Of a stretch of 64,000 nucleotides of DNA, positions 33,064 to 42,188 are shown piece after piece (within the stretch, counting starts at the first letter, position 1; the number at the start of each line of letters is the position of its first letter). The DNA is from DRPN01 sp964599235. Lineage in GTDB: Bacteria > Bacteroidota > Bacteroidia > Bacteroidales > VadinHA17. The position numbers and the translations under genes were made by a program. The notes under the pieces were generated by a model, which did no database searches, was not told where the DNA came from, and was given only the letters and a program-made list of their open reading frames with translations. Location: assembly GCA_964599235.1 (NCBI GenBank), contig CAZRDX010000018.1, positions 1 through 64,000 of the forward strand, given 5' to 3'.

Positions 33064-36000
33064 TTAGTTCTTGATGATGATCTTCCGCATGCTTCTCCCC
33101 TTTTGTGACAGCTCCAGGAGATATGCTCCCGCAGGCAAGGGGGGGAGCACGATCATCCTGTCGATGGCGGCACCGGAGGGAAGAACATACTGTTTCAGCA
33201 ATGATCCGTAAAGGCTGTAGAGGCTCAGGACAGCCGGTCCATCACCGGTCAATGTGGCCTGCAGCCTGAAGGATCCCCCGGAAGGGTTGGGGCTGACGGA
33301 GAAGAGGCCCGGCAGATGAGGTGTCCGTAAGGCTGTCGCCACCGACGAGACAGGCCACCTTGCACTCTCACAACCATACTGCATCACACCGGTATATCCT
33401 TCCCAGCGGGCATCGTCCGACATGTTCACGATGTAGGCCGTATAACTGTTGTTCTGGGAAAGGTTCACCAGCTCGGGACCGCTGCCTTCGGCAGGAAGAT
33501 AATACACCAGTCCTTCTTCGTCGCCTTTGGAGCGCATATCCATATGAAGACGGATCTCGTCGCCGGTGAGAGCTCTCTCCCAAAAACGCACCGAGGTGAA
33601 GGCCATCTCAGGATTGTGGTCGGGGTCGCCCATCGTCAGCGGCATGGGAGAGTTGGTGGTCATCTCCGGCAGGGTGCCGGTAAAGGTAAGCGACAGGGGC
33701 TTCCCGTCCATGTAAACCTGCATACGCTCCTCATTGTCCTGGCCCGCTCCGTTGAACACGAACGCCAGATGATGCCATTCGTCGACCGGCACGGTACCCG
33801 CCTGGGTGAGGCCGTAACTGTTCACAGCACGGGACACGGCAAAACGAAAACGACCGTTGTACAGTTCGATGGTTATCCGGTTGCTGTTGGTAAGTGTCTT
33901 GCTCAGCAAACGGTCGTTGTCCCGGTAATTGTGTATCAGGAACCATCCTTCAAAGGTGAAGGCCGGCGCATCGTTGAGGAAGTCGCTCTGCCGCAGTCGC
34001 ACGTAAGTATCTCCGCCAATGTGCACCGCGCCTTTCTTGCTCACGAGGTTAAGTCCGGAAATGCTGTAATCGGCCGTCGTGGTCCCTTCGGCGGGGACAA
34101 AGGTGTCGCCCCGCGCCACCAGCTCTCCCTGAGCATCGTACCACAGCCACGTGTCGGCCTGGCCTGTCGCCAACCAGCTGTTGCCGGCAGTATCCACCTC
34201 AGGAGGTTCGTCCGTACTACGGAAGAGCACCTCGCTGCGTACCTCGTGCACCTCGCCCAGATAATCCACATAACACTTCCAGATGCCGGATGTTCTCACC
34301 ACCAGCGAGGCTCCGCTGGTATGGTCGGCATCGTTCCAGTAGTAAGAGGTCGCCGGCACATGCACATCCAGCACCACACTGTCGCCTTTGCAGGCAATGA
34401 TCCTGTCGGGCAACAGCCCGTCGGGGAAAACCAGCATCCGCGGATGATAACCGAGGCGGGCAAAACGGTCATAAAGAGGATAGAGACGTTCCAGGAAGCC
34501 CTGGTAATCATTCGAAAGGGCTGTCCACCCTATCTCGGCCAGCGCCGTGAGACGCGGCAGAAGCATGTATTCGGCATGATCTTTTTCGGCTATGAACTCC
34601 GTCCACAGGCAGCCGTGCGGCCCGAGGATATGTTCCTGCTGCTCGACGGTGAGGCCCGAAGGCATCGGATCGTAGAAATAGACCTGTTGCAAGGTGATGG
34701 GCACCTTCCCTTGTCCCAGAGGCTCTTCGGGAAGGTCGGTATTGGGTTTGTTCAGGTAAAGGTAATCATTGGGTGAGAGAATGGCATCGTGGCCGGCACG
34801 TGCAGCTGCCACCGCCGCCCCTTCGCCCAGCCATGACATCACCGTGGCGTTCTCCGGCACCCCTCCCCAGGTGATCTCGCTCCAGCCGATCCATTTCTTT
34901 CCTTTTCCTTCCAGATAACGTCCAACACGTTCCATGAACCACCGCTGCAGCTCGGTCTCATTGCTCAGCCCCTCGGCTGCGATGCGTGCCTGACAGTCAC
35001 GGCACTGTGCCCAGCGTGTCTTGACGGCCTCGTCCCCTCCCAGGTGGACATACGGCCCCGGAAAGAGCTCCGTCACCTCGTCCAGCACATCCTCAATGAA
35101 ATCGAACGTGGCTTCCTTGCCTGCACAGAAGATATCGGCCGTCACACCGGGACCGCATCGCACCGAGAAAGGTCCGCCGTAATCGGAGGTATCGGTGGTA
35201 CAGGAGAGTTCAGGATAGGCGGCCAGCACCTCCACGGTATGCCCCGGCATCTCGATCTCCGGGATGATCATGATATGCAGGCTGTCGGCATAGCGTATGA
35301 TCTCCCGGACCTGCTCCTGAGTGTAATATCCCCCGTAGCGCACGCCGTTGCATGTACGCCAGGCGGCGATGCTCTGCAGTTTGGGACGGCTCTTGATCTC
35401 GAGACGCCAGCCCTGGTCATCGGTAAGATGCCAGTGAAAACGGTTGAGCTTGAACATCGCCATGATGTCCAGGTACTCTTTGATGAACGGCACACCGAAG
35501 AAATGACGTGACACATCCAGATGCATCCCCCGCCACGAGTAACGGGGACGGTCGGTGATCCGCACGTAGGGGATGTCCCACCGCATGCCGGCCACGCTGC
35601 TGTCCTCCACGGCCGCCGGCAGCAGCTGACGCAGGGTCTGGAAACCATAGAACAAGCCGGCATCCGTGTTGGCCTCCAGCCGCACACCGTCGTCGTCCAC
35701 CGTCAGACGGTATCCTTCCTCACCCAGCGAATCTTCATAAGAGGTAAGTCTCACAAAAGCAAGATCCTCCTTCCCGGCCGTACCGTTGACCACCGGCAGG
35801 GGATAGCTTGTCGCGCGGCGCAGGAAGGCGGCGGCTTTCTCCCCTTCGGCACGGGAGCTGTCGTCCACCACGATGCGGGTGGCCTCCGTGAGTACGAAAC
35901 GACGGGAAGTATCGATCTGCATGCTGACAGGAAGAGGGATCACAGCCGCACGGTTCACCGGCTGCCGGGGTATGCTCAGCTCCACCTGCCTCGATCCGGG

Positions 36001-37101
36001 TGGTGCCGTCACCGCCGGCACCACCGTTTCGTCGTCCACCACCACACGTTCCAGCGTAGCGTCTATGAGGCTGCCGGGTGTTGCCGCAGCAGACACATCC
36101 ATCATCAGCCAGAAGTAGTTGTGACCAGGAAGAAGGGTCGCGGATCCCGTAAAAACGATCTCTCCCTCTTTTCCCGTCACTTTGCCGGCGAAAACTTCGC
36201 CCTCACCGGGAAGGGGCTGGCTCCCGGAGTTGACCATCCACAGACTGTCCACCGCCGTTACGGTGGTGGACCCCGCCAATGTCACCGTGAACGAGGTCAC
36301 CTGCAAACGCTGCGTATATCCCGTGGTGTTCAGGTCGATACACAGAAGATCCTCTCCCCTGCTGCCGGGCCTGACAAAGTACTCGTTGCGGTTCTCCACC
36401 GCCACCTGTGCCAGCTCCATTCTTTCCAGGGTGGTGGTAAAATCAGGATTGTCGTTCTCCACATAGACGGGACCATGTAGTTCCCCGGCCACCGCCGCGG
36501 GGGAAAGGTCGATGGCCGGATCTTCCCGGTCGTCGAAATAATAGTAACCGATCAGTCCTTCCGATGTAGGGTCCACTGACCTGTTCCAGTATGTGGCGAT
36601 CTCTTCGGCAGTACGTGCGACCTTCCACAACCGCACCTCATCGACCGTGGCAAAAGGGGTCTCGGCCGCCATGCCCAGCGAATACTCCGGCATCGGCGCC
36701 ACATGGGCCATCTCATCCTTCTTTTCGCCGTTCACATAAAGACGGGTCACCGTACCGTCGCACACCAACGCCACATGAACCCACGTGTTCAGCGGCAATA
36801 CATAATTGAACGCCCAGTCGGCCACCCATTTGCGCGTAAGCCCGATCCGCTGGCCATTGTTCCATGACTCCAGCATGATCTTCGAAACACTGCCGTTCAT
36901 CAACGTGGAATAATCTCTGGAGGCATACCGGTTCACCCACATCTCCACTGTCCAGGGAGGATCAGGGCGGTCACGCTCCATCTGCACATATTGCCCGTTC
37001 TCAGTGAACTTCAGGGCATAATTGTCACCCTCGGAAAAAACATGCAGGCCGAGGAAGAAAAAGGTCAAAAAGAGAAAGAATGATTTCCGTACCATAAGCA
37101 A
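33064..37101 (-). CDS. Large secreted GH20 beta-N-acetylhexosaminidase with LamG, sialidase-N-like and T9SS domains
   Basis: This 1345-residue protein should cleave terminal N-acetylglucosamine or N-acetylgalactosamine outside the cell. In order: signal peptide, a LamG/concanavalin-like domain (about 25-195), and a BNR-neuraminidase N-terminal-like domain (about 225-365). Next come GH20b and the GH20 barrel (about 380-880, with Asp690-Glu691 in HLGGDEAV). Then there is a beta linker, a second LamG domain (about 1065-1230), and a T9SS sorting domain at the end (SVSPNPSGGSFRL, LSLYSLYGSLLKQ, GAYLLEL). GH20 uses the substrate acetamido group as nucleophile, polarised by the Asp. A second GH20 of 537 residues lies at 53.7 kb. 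The Ntn-hydrolase gene follows after six bases. Confidence 0.92.
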   Translation of the reverse strand: MLMVRKSFFLFLTFFFLGLHVFSEGDNYALKFTENGQYVQMERDRPDPPWTVEMWVNRYASRDYSTLMNGSVSKIMLESWNNGQRIGLTRKWVADWAFNYVLPLNTWVHVALVCDGTVTRLYVNGEKKDEMAHVAPMPEYSLGMAAETPFATVDEVRLWKVARTAEEIATYWNRSVDPTSEGLIGYYYFDDREDPAIDLSPAAVAGELHGPVYVENDNPDFTTTLERMELAQVAVENRNEYFVRPGSRGEDLLCIDLNTTGYTQRLQVTSFTVTLAGSTTVTAVDSLWMVNSGSQPLPGEGEVFAGKVTGKEGEIVFTGSATLLPGHNYFWLMMDVSAAATPGSLIDATLERVVVDDETVVPAVTAPPGSRQVELSIPRQPVNRAAVIPLPVSMQIDTSRRFVLTEATRIVVDDSSRAEGEKAAAFLRRATSYPLPVVNGTAGKEDLAFVRLTSYEDSLGEEGYRLTVDDDGVRLEANTDAGLFYGFQTLRQLLPAAVEDSSVAGMRWDIPYVRITDRPRYSWRGMHLDVSRHFFGVPFIKEYLDIMAMFKLNRFHWHLTDDQGWRLEIKSRPKLQSIAAWRTCNGVRYGGYYTQEQVREIIRYADSLHIMIIPEIEMPGHTVEVLAAYPELSCTTDTSDYGGPFSVRCGPGVTADIFCAGKEATFDFIEDVLDEVTELFPGPYVHLGGDEAVKTRWAQCRDCQARIAAEGLSNETELQRWFMERVGRYLEGKGKKWIGWSEITWGGVPENATVMSWLGEGAAVAAARAGHDAILSPNDYLYLNKPNTDLPEEPLGQGKVPITLQQVYFYDPMPSGLTVEQQEHILGPHGCLWTEFIAEKDHAEYMLLPRLTALAEIGWTALSNDYQGFLERLYPLYDRFARLGYHPRMLVFPDGLLPDRIIACKGDSVVLDVHVPATSYYWNDADHTSGASLVVRTSGIWKCYVDYLGEVHEVRSEVLFRSTDEPPEVDTAGNSWLATGQADTWLWYDAQGELVARGDTFVPAEGTTTADYSISGLNLVSKKGAVHIGGDTYVRLRQSDFLNDAPAFTFEGWFLIHNYRDNDRLLSKTLTNSNRITIELYNGRFRFAVSRAVNSYGLTQAGTVPVDEWHHLAFVFNGAGQDNEERMQVYMDGKPLSLTFTGTLPEMTTNSPMPLTMGDPDHNPEMAFTSVRFWERALTGDEIRLHMDMRSKGDEEGLVYYLPAEGSGPELVNLSQNNSYTAYIVNMSDDARWEGYTGVMQYGCESARWPVSSVATALRTPHLPGLFSVSPNPSGGSFRLQATLTGDGPAVLSLYSLYGSLLKQYVLPSGAAIDRMIVLPPLPAGAYLLELSQKGRSMRKIIIKN

Positions 37102-37246
37102 AAAACATTTATCGAAAAAGAGGCTTTTTTATACATATGCCGCAACAAAACCAAAACACTGCATCAGATAATACAAAGAAAAGCATTTTTTTAATGCTGC
37201 GCGGCATCGTGTGGCCGTATCAGCTTCGAAGGCATGTGAAAATTTG

Positions 37247-37254
37247 TATCTTTG
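37247..37254 (+). promoter_or_regulatory. -7 box TATCTTTG
   Basis: Exact TAnnTTTG, 26 bases before the ATG of the NTF2-like lipoprotein that starts a three-gene overlapping operon. Confidence 0.55.
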
Positions 37255-37280
37255 AGTAAGAATACCCGGCATCCTGCATC

Positions 37281-37781
37281 ATGAAACAAGTCATTCTGTT
37301 CTTTCTGTTTTTTCTGGCAGCCCTGGCATGCCGGCGTCCGGCGGAAGAGCCTACCCGGGCGGTGGACATCGTGAAAAAGTACATCCGTGCCGTGGAGACC
37401 ATGGACTACGGCACGATGGATTCGCTCCTTGCACCGGGGTATGTGGGTTACGGCCCTTCCTACGGAGACTCGGTCACACGCAAAACAGCCCTTGAGAACT
37501 GGAAATACAACATCACCCATTTGTACGACTCCATCCGCTATACACGCTCGCGGCAGGTGGCCGTCACCCTCACCGACGGACCCGATCCCGGCACATGGGT
37601 ATCCAACTGGGGCGAGGTACACATCACCTACCGCGACGGCAACCAGGTGATCCTTTGGATCAACAGCACCTACAAGATCGAAAAGGACAGGATCGTGAAA
37701 AGCTACACCTTCTACAACGAAGCCGATGCCCTGCGGCAGCTGGGGTATGTTTTCTGCCGACCGGAAGACCTGAAAGAATGA
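37281..37781 (+). CDS. NTF2/SnoaL-like lipoprotein
   Basis: A 166-residue protein with a short signal peptide and lipobox (ALAC, Cys17). It is followed by one NTF2-like fold: a helix (VDIVKKYIRAVETMDYGTMD), LLAPGYVGYGP, and paired beta-strands with WVSNWGEVHITYRDG and a terminal IEKDRIVKSYTF. Such folds bind small molecules or form scaffolds, and no catalytic residue can be picked. Its stop overlaps the ATG of the next gene (ATGA), which suggests translational coupling with the glycine-zipper protein and the barrel that follow. Confidence 0.75.
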   Translation: MKQVILFFLFFLAALACRRPAEEPTRAVDIVKKYIRAVETMDYGTMDSLLAPGYVGYGPSYGDSVTRKTALENWKYNITHLYDSIRYTRSRQVAVTLTDGPDPGTWVSNWGEVHITYRDGNQVILWINSTYKIEKDRIVKSYTFYNEADALRQLGYVFCRPEDLKE

Positions 37782-38332
37782 ACAAAACCTGGGACATGGC
37801 CATGATAAGGAGATCCTTTCCATTGACAACCGTTATCTTTTTGCTGTTCACAATTTCTCTGACAGCCCAGGAGGGGACATCCCCGACGGAGAGCGATACG
37901 GTGGTTTTTCTCACCAAGCGTCTGGGCATGTATATTTTCCCTTCTCAGGGTCAGGACAGTGTCCAGCAGAAAAAAGATCTCCTCTCCTGTTACCACTGGG
38001 CCCGCAGTCAGTCGGGTGTTGATCCCTTTCATCCTCCCAGGGTAGAAGCTCAGGAGGTGAAAGGCGGTGCTGACGGCAGCGCTGTGAGGGGGGCGGCACG
38101 GGGTGCCGCCGCCGGAGCGGCAATAGGCGCCATCACCGGTGACGCCGGCGACGGCGCCGCCGTAGGTGCCCTCAGCGGCGCCCTGGCAGGACGACGTTCC
38201 CGCATCAACAGGACACGCAACCAGAAAAAACAAAGCCAACAAACTGCCAGCCAACAGGAACAGCAACTGCTCAACAATTTCAAGAAAGCTTTTGCAGCAT
38301 GCCTCGAAGGGAAAGGTTATACCGTAAAATGA
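37778..38332 (+). CDS. Glycine-zipper envelope protein
   Basis: 184 residues. The ATG overlaps the previous stop by the ATGA rule. MAMIRR (37796) and MIRR (37802) are possible later starts for the signal peptide (TTVIFLLFTISLTAQ). The centre is a glycine/alanine-rich zipper (AARGAAAGAAIGAITG then GAAVGALSGALAG), the kind of segment that inserts into or packs on membranes. It ends with a Gln-rich, charged tail. Glycine-zipper proteins of this size are common in bacterial envelopes, but few have known functions. The next gene, an outer-membrane barrel, overlaps its stop in the same ATGA manner, so the two products may work together. Confidence 0.7.
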   Translation: MNKTWDMAMIRRSFPLTTVIFLLFTISLTAQEGTSPTESDTVVFLTKRLGMYIFPSQGQDSVQQKKDLLSCYHWARSQSGVDPFHPPRVEAQEVKGGADGSAVRGAARGAAAGAAIGAITGDAGDGAAVGALSGALAGRRSRINRTRNQKKQSQQTASQQEQQLLNNFKKAFAACLEGKGYTVK

Positions 38333-39453
38333 ACAGGCTACGCCTGCATGCGCTCATCCTCCTGGCGGCTCTGCTGCTCATCCCCTCCCGGGGATCCGCT
38401 CAGCAGAAAAAAAAACACCCTTTTCGTGACACCCTCGACCAGGCGTTCGACATCAGCTACTATCTTTACAACCTGCACGGCTTCATGCCGGTGGTAGCAC
38501 CTGTCACCGAGCCCGCCGTAGGCTACGGCGGCGCCGGTGCAGCCCTCTTTTTCATCCCCAAAAAAGAACAACCCGACCATCGTTTCCGTTTCCCCGACAT
38601 CGTGGCCGCCGGCGGAGGGTATACCCAGAACGGCACATGGTTCACCGGAGGAGGCTACTTCGGCTTCTGGAAAGATGATCACATCCGTTACCGTGGCGCC
38701 GGAGGCTATGCGGACGTCAACCTCAAATATTACGGCCTCGGCGACGGTTTTCTGGCCGAACACCCCATGGAGTTCAACATCCAGGCCTACGGACTGGTCC
38801 AGCAGGTCATTTTCCGCTTAGGCGATTCTCCTTTTTTGCTGGGAGGCAAATACATTTTCACGGGCACCCACGTCACAGGCCAGATCCTCCCGTGGGTCGA
38901 TCCCCGTGAGACCGACATGACCAACAGCGGACTGGGGTTCATCGCCGAGTACGAAGACTTTGACAACATCCTCTCTCCCGAGAAGGGCACCCGCCTGCAC
39001 ATCAACTATGTACAGTATCTGGAGGCGCTGGGCAGCGACCGCAACTATGGGAGGGTCTCTACCTTCGCCATCCTTTACCAGCCTGTTTTCAGACAACGAT
39101 GGATCGCCGGTCTGCGTCTCGACTACCAGCTTGCCGTAGGTGATCCTCCTTTTTATGCCTATCCTTTTGCCATGATGCGCGGCGTCCCCGCCATGCGCTA
39201 CCAGGGCAAACATGTCCTCGTCACCGAGACCGAACAACTGCTCATGCTGTCCCGGCGCTGGGGAGTAGTAGGCTTCGGAGGGTATGGCCATACCTTCTCA
39301 CCCAACTACGAGGGCACCTCTTTCTGGAATGCCGGCACCGGCTTCCGTTACCTCATCGCACGCCTGCTTAAAATGAAAATGGGCATCGACATCGCACGCG
39401 GTCCTGAAAAATGGGCCGTCTACATGGTCGTCGGAAACGCCTGGCTCCGGTAA
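38329..39453 (+). CDS. BamA/TamA-like outer-membrane beta-barrel protein (bacterial surface antigen family)
   Basis: 374 residues with a signal peptide (ILLAALLLIPSRGSAQ). The mature protein is a barrel without POTRA domains. Near the start is PVTEPAVGYGGAGAALFF. A strand pattern runs through the middle, SPEKGTRLHINY resembles the family's SPxxG turn, and it ends with GPEKWAVYMVVGNAWLR. Proteins like this are annotated as surface-antigen or outer-membrane assembly-like barrels. The gene is the third in an operon with ATGA overlaps (NTF2-like, glycine zipper, barrel). Role unknown. Confidence 0.75.
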   Translation: MNRLRLHALILLAALLLIPSRGSAQQKKKHPFRDTLDQAFDISYYLYNLHGFMPVVAPVTEPAVGYGGAGAALFFIPKKEQPDHRFRFPDIVAAGGGYTQNGTWFTGGGYFGFWKDDHIRYRGAGGYADVNLKYYGLGDGFLAEHPMEFNIQAYGLVQQVIFRLGDSPFLLGGKYIFTGTHVTGQILPWVDPRETDMTNSGLGFIAEYEDFDNILSPEKGTRLHINYVQYLEALGSDRNYGRVSTFAILYQPVFRQRWIAGLRLDYQLAVGDPPFYAYPFAMMRGVPAMRYQGKHVLVTETEQLLMLSRRWGVVGFGGYGHTFSPNYEGTSFWNAGTGFRYLIARLLKMKMGIDIARGPEKWAVYMVVGNAWLR

Positions 39454-39495
39454 ATACCGGGTCCATTTTTACACCCTGCCAAGCACTGCCGAAAA

Positions 39496-39526
39496 ATTGG
39501 ATAACTAAGGGGATTGTTTATATTTG
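39496..39526 (+). promoter_or_regulatory. Promoter ATTG-N19-TATATTTG
   Basis: The -7 box at 39519-39526 is an exact TAnnTTTG, and ATTG at 39496-39499 lies at exactly the consensus 19-base spacing of a -33 element. This is the best two-part Bacteroidetes promoter in the window. The ATG at 39548 is 21 bases downstream. Confidence 0.65.
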
Positions 39527-39547
39527 CCATCACAAGAACCTCTGCGG

Positions 39548-40315
39548 ATGAAACGAACACTCCTTCTGGCTCTTATGCTGACGGCCTTTTTGTCTTCAGC
39601 ATCCTCCCAGGTCCTGATGACCCTTATCTTCGGTGACAAGCTCAACTCCGATCAGCTGGAATTCGGACTCGAAGGAGGCGGCAATTTCTCCAGGATCACC
39701 GGTATGGATACACGTAAGTTCTTTACCGACTGGAATCTCGGGTTCTACTTCGACATTCTGCTCAAAGAAGAACATCACTGGTATTTTAACACGGGAGTCC
39801 TGGTAAAGTCCCGCGTAGGTGCCGGTAAGCTCACCGAGAAAGACCTGACCTTTCTGGATGTCACGCACTGGGCCACTTCAGGCAAATACAACCAGAAGAT
39901 CAACTACTTCCTGGTTCCGATCCTTCTCAAATACAGACAAAAACACCTCTATCTCGAAGGAGGTATCCAGGCGGGACTGATGTACAAGGCCTGGGTCGAA
40001 TACACCTCCGACAGCACCGGCTTTGAGTCGATCATCAAGGAGTTCAACGACGACAAGATCAACCGCATCGATCTGGGACTGATGGCAGGTACGGGATACC
40101 GTTTCAATGGCAGGACAGGGTGGACCATCGGTCTCAATTACTATTGGGGACTCACCAATGTCTACAAAGGAGAACCCGGGACCCACAACCAATCCCTTTT
40201 CCTCGAACTGGACATTCCCATCGGACGAGGCGAGAAAGCCCAGGCCAAACAGGCAGCCAGGAAGAAGAAAAAAGCGGCCAAGGATACGAAAAGGGAAATG
40301 GAAGAAAAGAAATAA
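39548..40315 (+). CDS. Outer-membrane beta-barrel protein (PorT-like fold)
   Basis: 255 residues from the ATG at 39548, which follows the promoter and begins a clean signal peptide (LLLALMLTAFLSSASSQ). The mature part shows an eight-stranded barrel pattern: LEFGLEGGGNFSRI, FFTDWNLGFYFDI, YLEGGIQAGLMYKA, LGLMAGTGYRFNGR and SLFLELDIPIG. A lysine-rich tail of about 30 residues follows, which is unusual for a barrel and probably faces the periplasm. Family assignment is by pattern only. The next gene starts 25 bases after its stop and encodes another envelope protein. Confidence 0.65.
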   Translation: MKRTLLLALMLTAFLSSASSQVLMTLIFGDKLNSDQLEFGLEGGGNFSRITGMDTRKFFTDWNLGFYFDILLKEEHHWYFNTGVLVKSRVGAGKLTEKDLTFLDVTHWATSGKYNQKINYFLVPILLKYRQKHLYLEGGIQAGLMYKAWVEYTSDSTGFESIIKEFNDDKINRIDLGLMAGTGYRFNGRTGWTIGLNYYWGLTNVYKGEPGTHNQSLFLELDIPIGRGEKAQAKQAARKKKKAAKDTKREMEEKK

Positions 40316-40340
40316 CATGAACCTCAATACCGTATTAACC

Positions 40341-41423
40341 ATGAAAAAGAACATCCTGACATTCCTGTTGCTCATCCCAGCAGGACTGATCACCACGCAG
40401 ACATCCTTCAGCCAGTATGCCAACAAGCGGGTCAAAGACAAGTACGCCGCCTACACCGACAGTCTGAAGAACATCGACTATAACCGCATCTTCCCTTTCT
40501 GGGGATCCAAAGCTTACCAGCGCGGGATTGACATCCCTTTCCCTTTCGGCATCATGGCCAACTATTTCTGGGTCAATCAGGGGATCGAGATCAACAACTT
40601 CCAGCTGGGTTTTGAGAACGCCTACGACGGCCTTCTCGATTTCCCGTTGCAGCCTCTGTCCGATACGATCCTGGATTTTGGCAACAACTCCAACAAATCA
40701 TGGTCGTTCAATGTGCGTCCCGATCTCTGGATCTTCCCTTTCATCGACCTGTATGGCATCTTCGGTTACGGCCGTTCGGAGACCACCATCGAGGTGAACG
40801 CTTTCCAGTACACCACTAGTCCCATCCGGTTCACTTCTGTCGTGGAGCAGGGGATCACCACGTATGGTGCAGGGGTCCTGCTGGCCGGTGGGGTGGGACC
40901 TGTCTGGATCTCCATGGACAACAACATCACCTGGAACAAACCGGAACTGCTCGACGAGGCCACCATGGCCTGGGTGATGGGCCTGCGCATGGGTAAGTTG
41001 TTCCGTTTCAGGAACAAACCCCAGAGCAACCTCTCCTTCTGGGCAGGTACCATGTACCTGAGCATGCAATCGGAAACGGTGGGTGCCATCGCCCTGCGCG
41101 ATGCCATCCCCGACTTTGACAACACCAAACAACAGCTCATCCAGGACCTCGAAGACAAGAAGGGTGAAACCGGGCTCATCGGCGACCGTCTCATCGACCG
41201 TCTCATTGAAGAGATCGAGCAGCGCAACGGGGAATCCGAGGTGTCTTACGCCATGGACAAAAAAGCCAAGAAACCCTGGAACATGCTGGTAGGGATGCAG
41301 TACCAGATCAACAAGACCTGGCAGTTCCGTGCCGAGGGCGGCCTGGGCGACCGCATGTCGCTCCTCCTTTCCCTCAACTACCGTTTCATGGGCTTCAAAA
41401 AGAACAAAAGGATCCCCAACTGA
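40341..41423 (+). CDS. Exported protein of unknown function, probable outer-membrane barrel
   Basis: 360 residues from the ATG at 40341. An ATG at 40317 would add eight residues and is less like a signal peptide start. The signal is FLLLIPAGLITTQTSFSQ. The mature part has many aromatic beta-strands (RPDLWIFPFIDLYGIFGYGR, GAGVLLAGGVGPVWISMD, LGDRMSLLLSLNYRFMGF) and a charged helical insert near residues 255-305 (QQLIQDLEDKKGETGLI). I do not recognise the family. It is co-transcribed with the preceding barrel and closed by a strong terminator. Confidence 0.6.
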   Translation: MKKNILTFLLLIPAGLITTQTSFSQYANKRVKDKYAAYTDSLKNIDYNRIFPFWGSKAYQRGIDIPFPFGIMANYFWVNQGIEINNFQLGFENAYDGLLDFPLQPLSDTILDFGNNSNKSWSFNVRPDLWIFPFIDLYGIFGYGRSETTIEVNAFQYTTSPIRFTSVVEQGITTYGAGVLLAGGVGPVWISMDNNITWNKPELLDEATMAWVMGLRMGKLFRFRNKPQSNLSFWAGTMYLSMQSETVGAIALRDAIPDFDNTKQQLIQDLEDKKGETGLIGDRLIDRLIEEIEQRNGESEVSYAMDKKAKKPWNMLVGMQYQINKTWQFRAEGGLGDRMSLLLSLNYRFMGFKKNKRIPN

Positions 41424-41434
41424 TGCTCTTCCCC

Positions 41435-41474
41435 AACAGGAACGGCCGCCCGCAGGCGGCCGTTCCTGTTTTCT
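41435..41474 (+). terminator. Intrinsic terminator
   Basis: Perfect 16-base-pair GC-rich stem (41435-41450 with 41455-41470), CGCA loop, and a T-rich tail. Confidence 0.88.
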
Positions 41475-41506
41475 TTGCACCGTTTCCTCCGCTCGGCGAT
41501 TTGCAG

Positions 41507-41514
41507 TAACTTTG
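41507..41514 (+). promoter_or_regulatory. -7 box TAACTTTG five bases before ATG
   Basis: Exact TAnnTTTG with the ATG at 41520. This predicts a leaderless mRNA. Confidence 0.6.
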
Positions 41515-41519
41515 AGGTG

Positions 41520-42167
41520 ATGGGCAAGGGAAATCTTTACATACAGGGTCTGATACGCCAGGGCGAGAGCCAGCATCTCGATTTCAAATATGCGGTGAAC
41601 GACAGCCGCAAGATCGCCCGTTCGCTCGTAGCCTTTGCCAACAGCGAAGGAGGCACTCTTCTCATCGGGGTGCGTGACAACGGCTCCATCGCCGGAGTAC
41701 GTTCCGACGAAGAGATCTACATGATCGAGACCGCTGCCATCACTTTCTGCCGTCCGGAGGTACCTTATACCACCCACATCCACGAGGTGGAGGGACGCAC
41801 GGTGGTGGAGGTGACCGTACCCCCTTCGCCCCGACGCCCTTACCGCGCTCCCGACGACCAGGGACGGTGGCACGCCTACATCCGTGTCAACGACCAGAAC
41901 CGCTTGGCCAACAACATCCTTGTACGATCATGGAAAAGAAAGAAAAGAGTGCGCGGCACCTGGGTGCAATATACCCCCGCTGAGGAGACACTGCTCTCCT
42001 ACCTTGCCGAACACGACCACATCAGCCGCAGCACCTTCCGCCGGCTGGCCCGCATCCCCGACCGTACCGCTGCCAACATCCTCGTCAACTTCCTCGCCTG
42101 GGAAGTGATCGTCCCGGTATTCACCGACCGGGGCATCCTCTATGCCCTGAAAAAAGAGAACCTCTGA
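41520..42167 (+). CDS. AlbA_2 (Schlafen-type) ATP-binding domain protein
   Basis: 215 residues. The N-terminal 120 residues form an AlbA_2 domain: EGEST-like GESQHLDFKYAV, IARSLVAFANSEGGTLLIGV, DNGSIAGV, and a later PHIHE-like strand (PYTTHIHEVEGRTVVEVTV). The C-terminal 70 residues look like a winged helix (EETLLSYLAEHDHISRSTFRRL). Such proteins are taken to be nucleic-acid-binding or regulatory, and biochemical roles vary. The chosen start follows a promoter box by five bases; the frame is open 45 bases further upstream but that would precede the box. It stands alone between a terminator and the convergent ndk gene. Confidence 0.8.
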   Translation: MGKGNLYIQGLIRQGESQHLDFKYAVNDSRKIARSLVAFANSEGGTLLIGVRDNGSIAGVRSDEEIYMIETAAITFCRPEVPYTTHIHEVEGRTVVEVTVPPSPRRPYRAPDDQGRWHAYIRVNDQNRLANNILVRSWKRKKRVRGTWVQYTPAEETLLSYLAEHDHISRSTFRRLARIPDRTAANILVNFLAWEVIVPVFTDRGILYALKKENL

Positions 42168-42188
42168 ATCCCCTCTACGGTCTTACCC

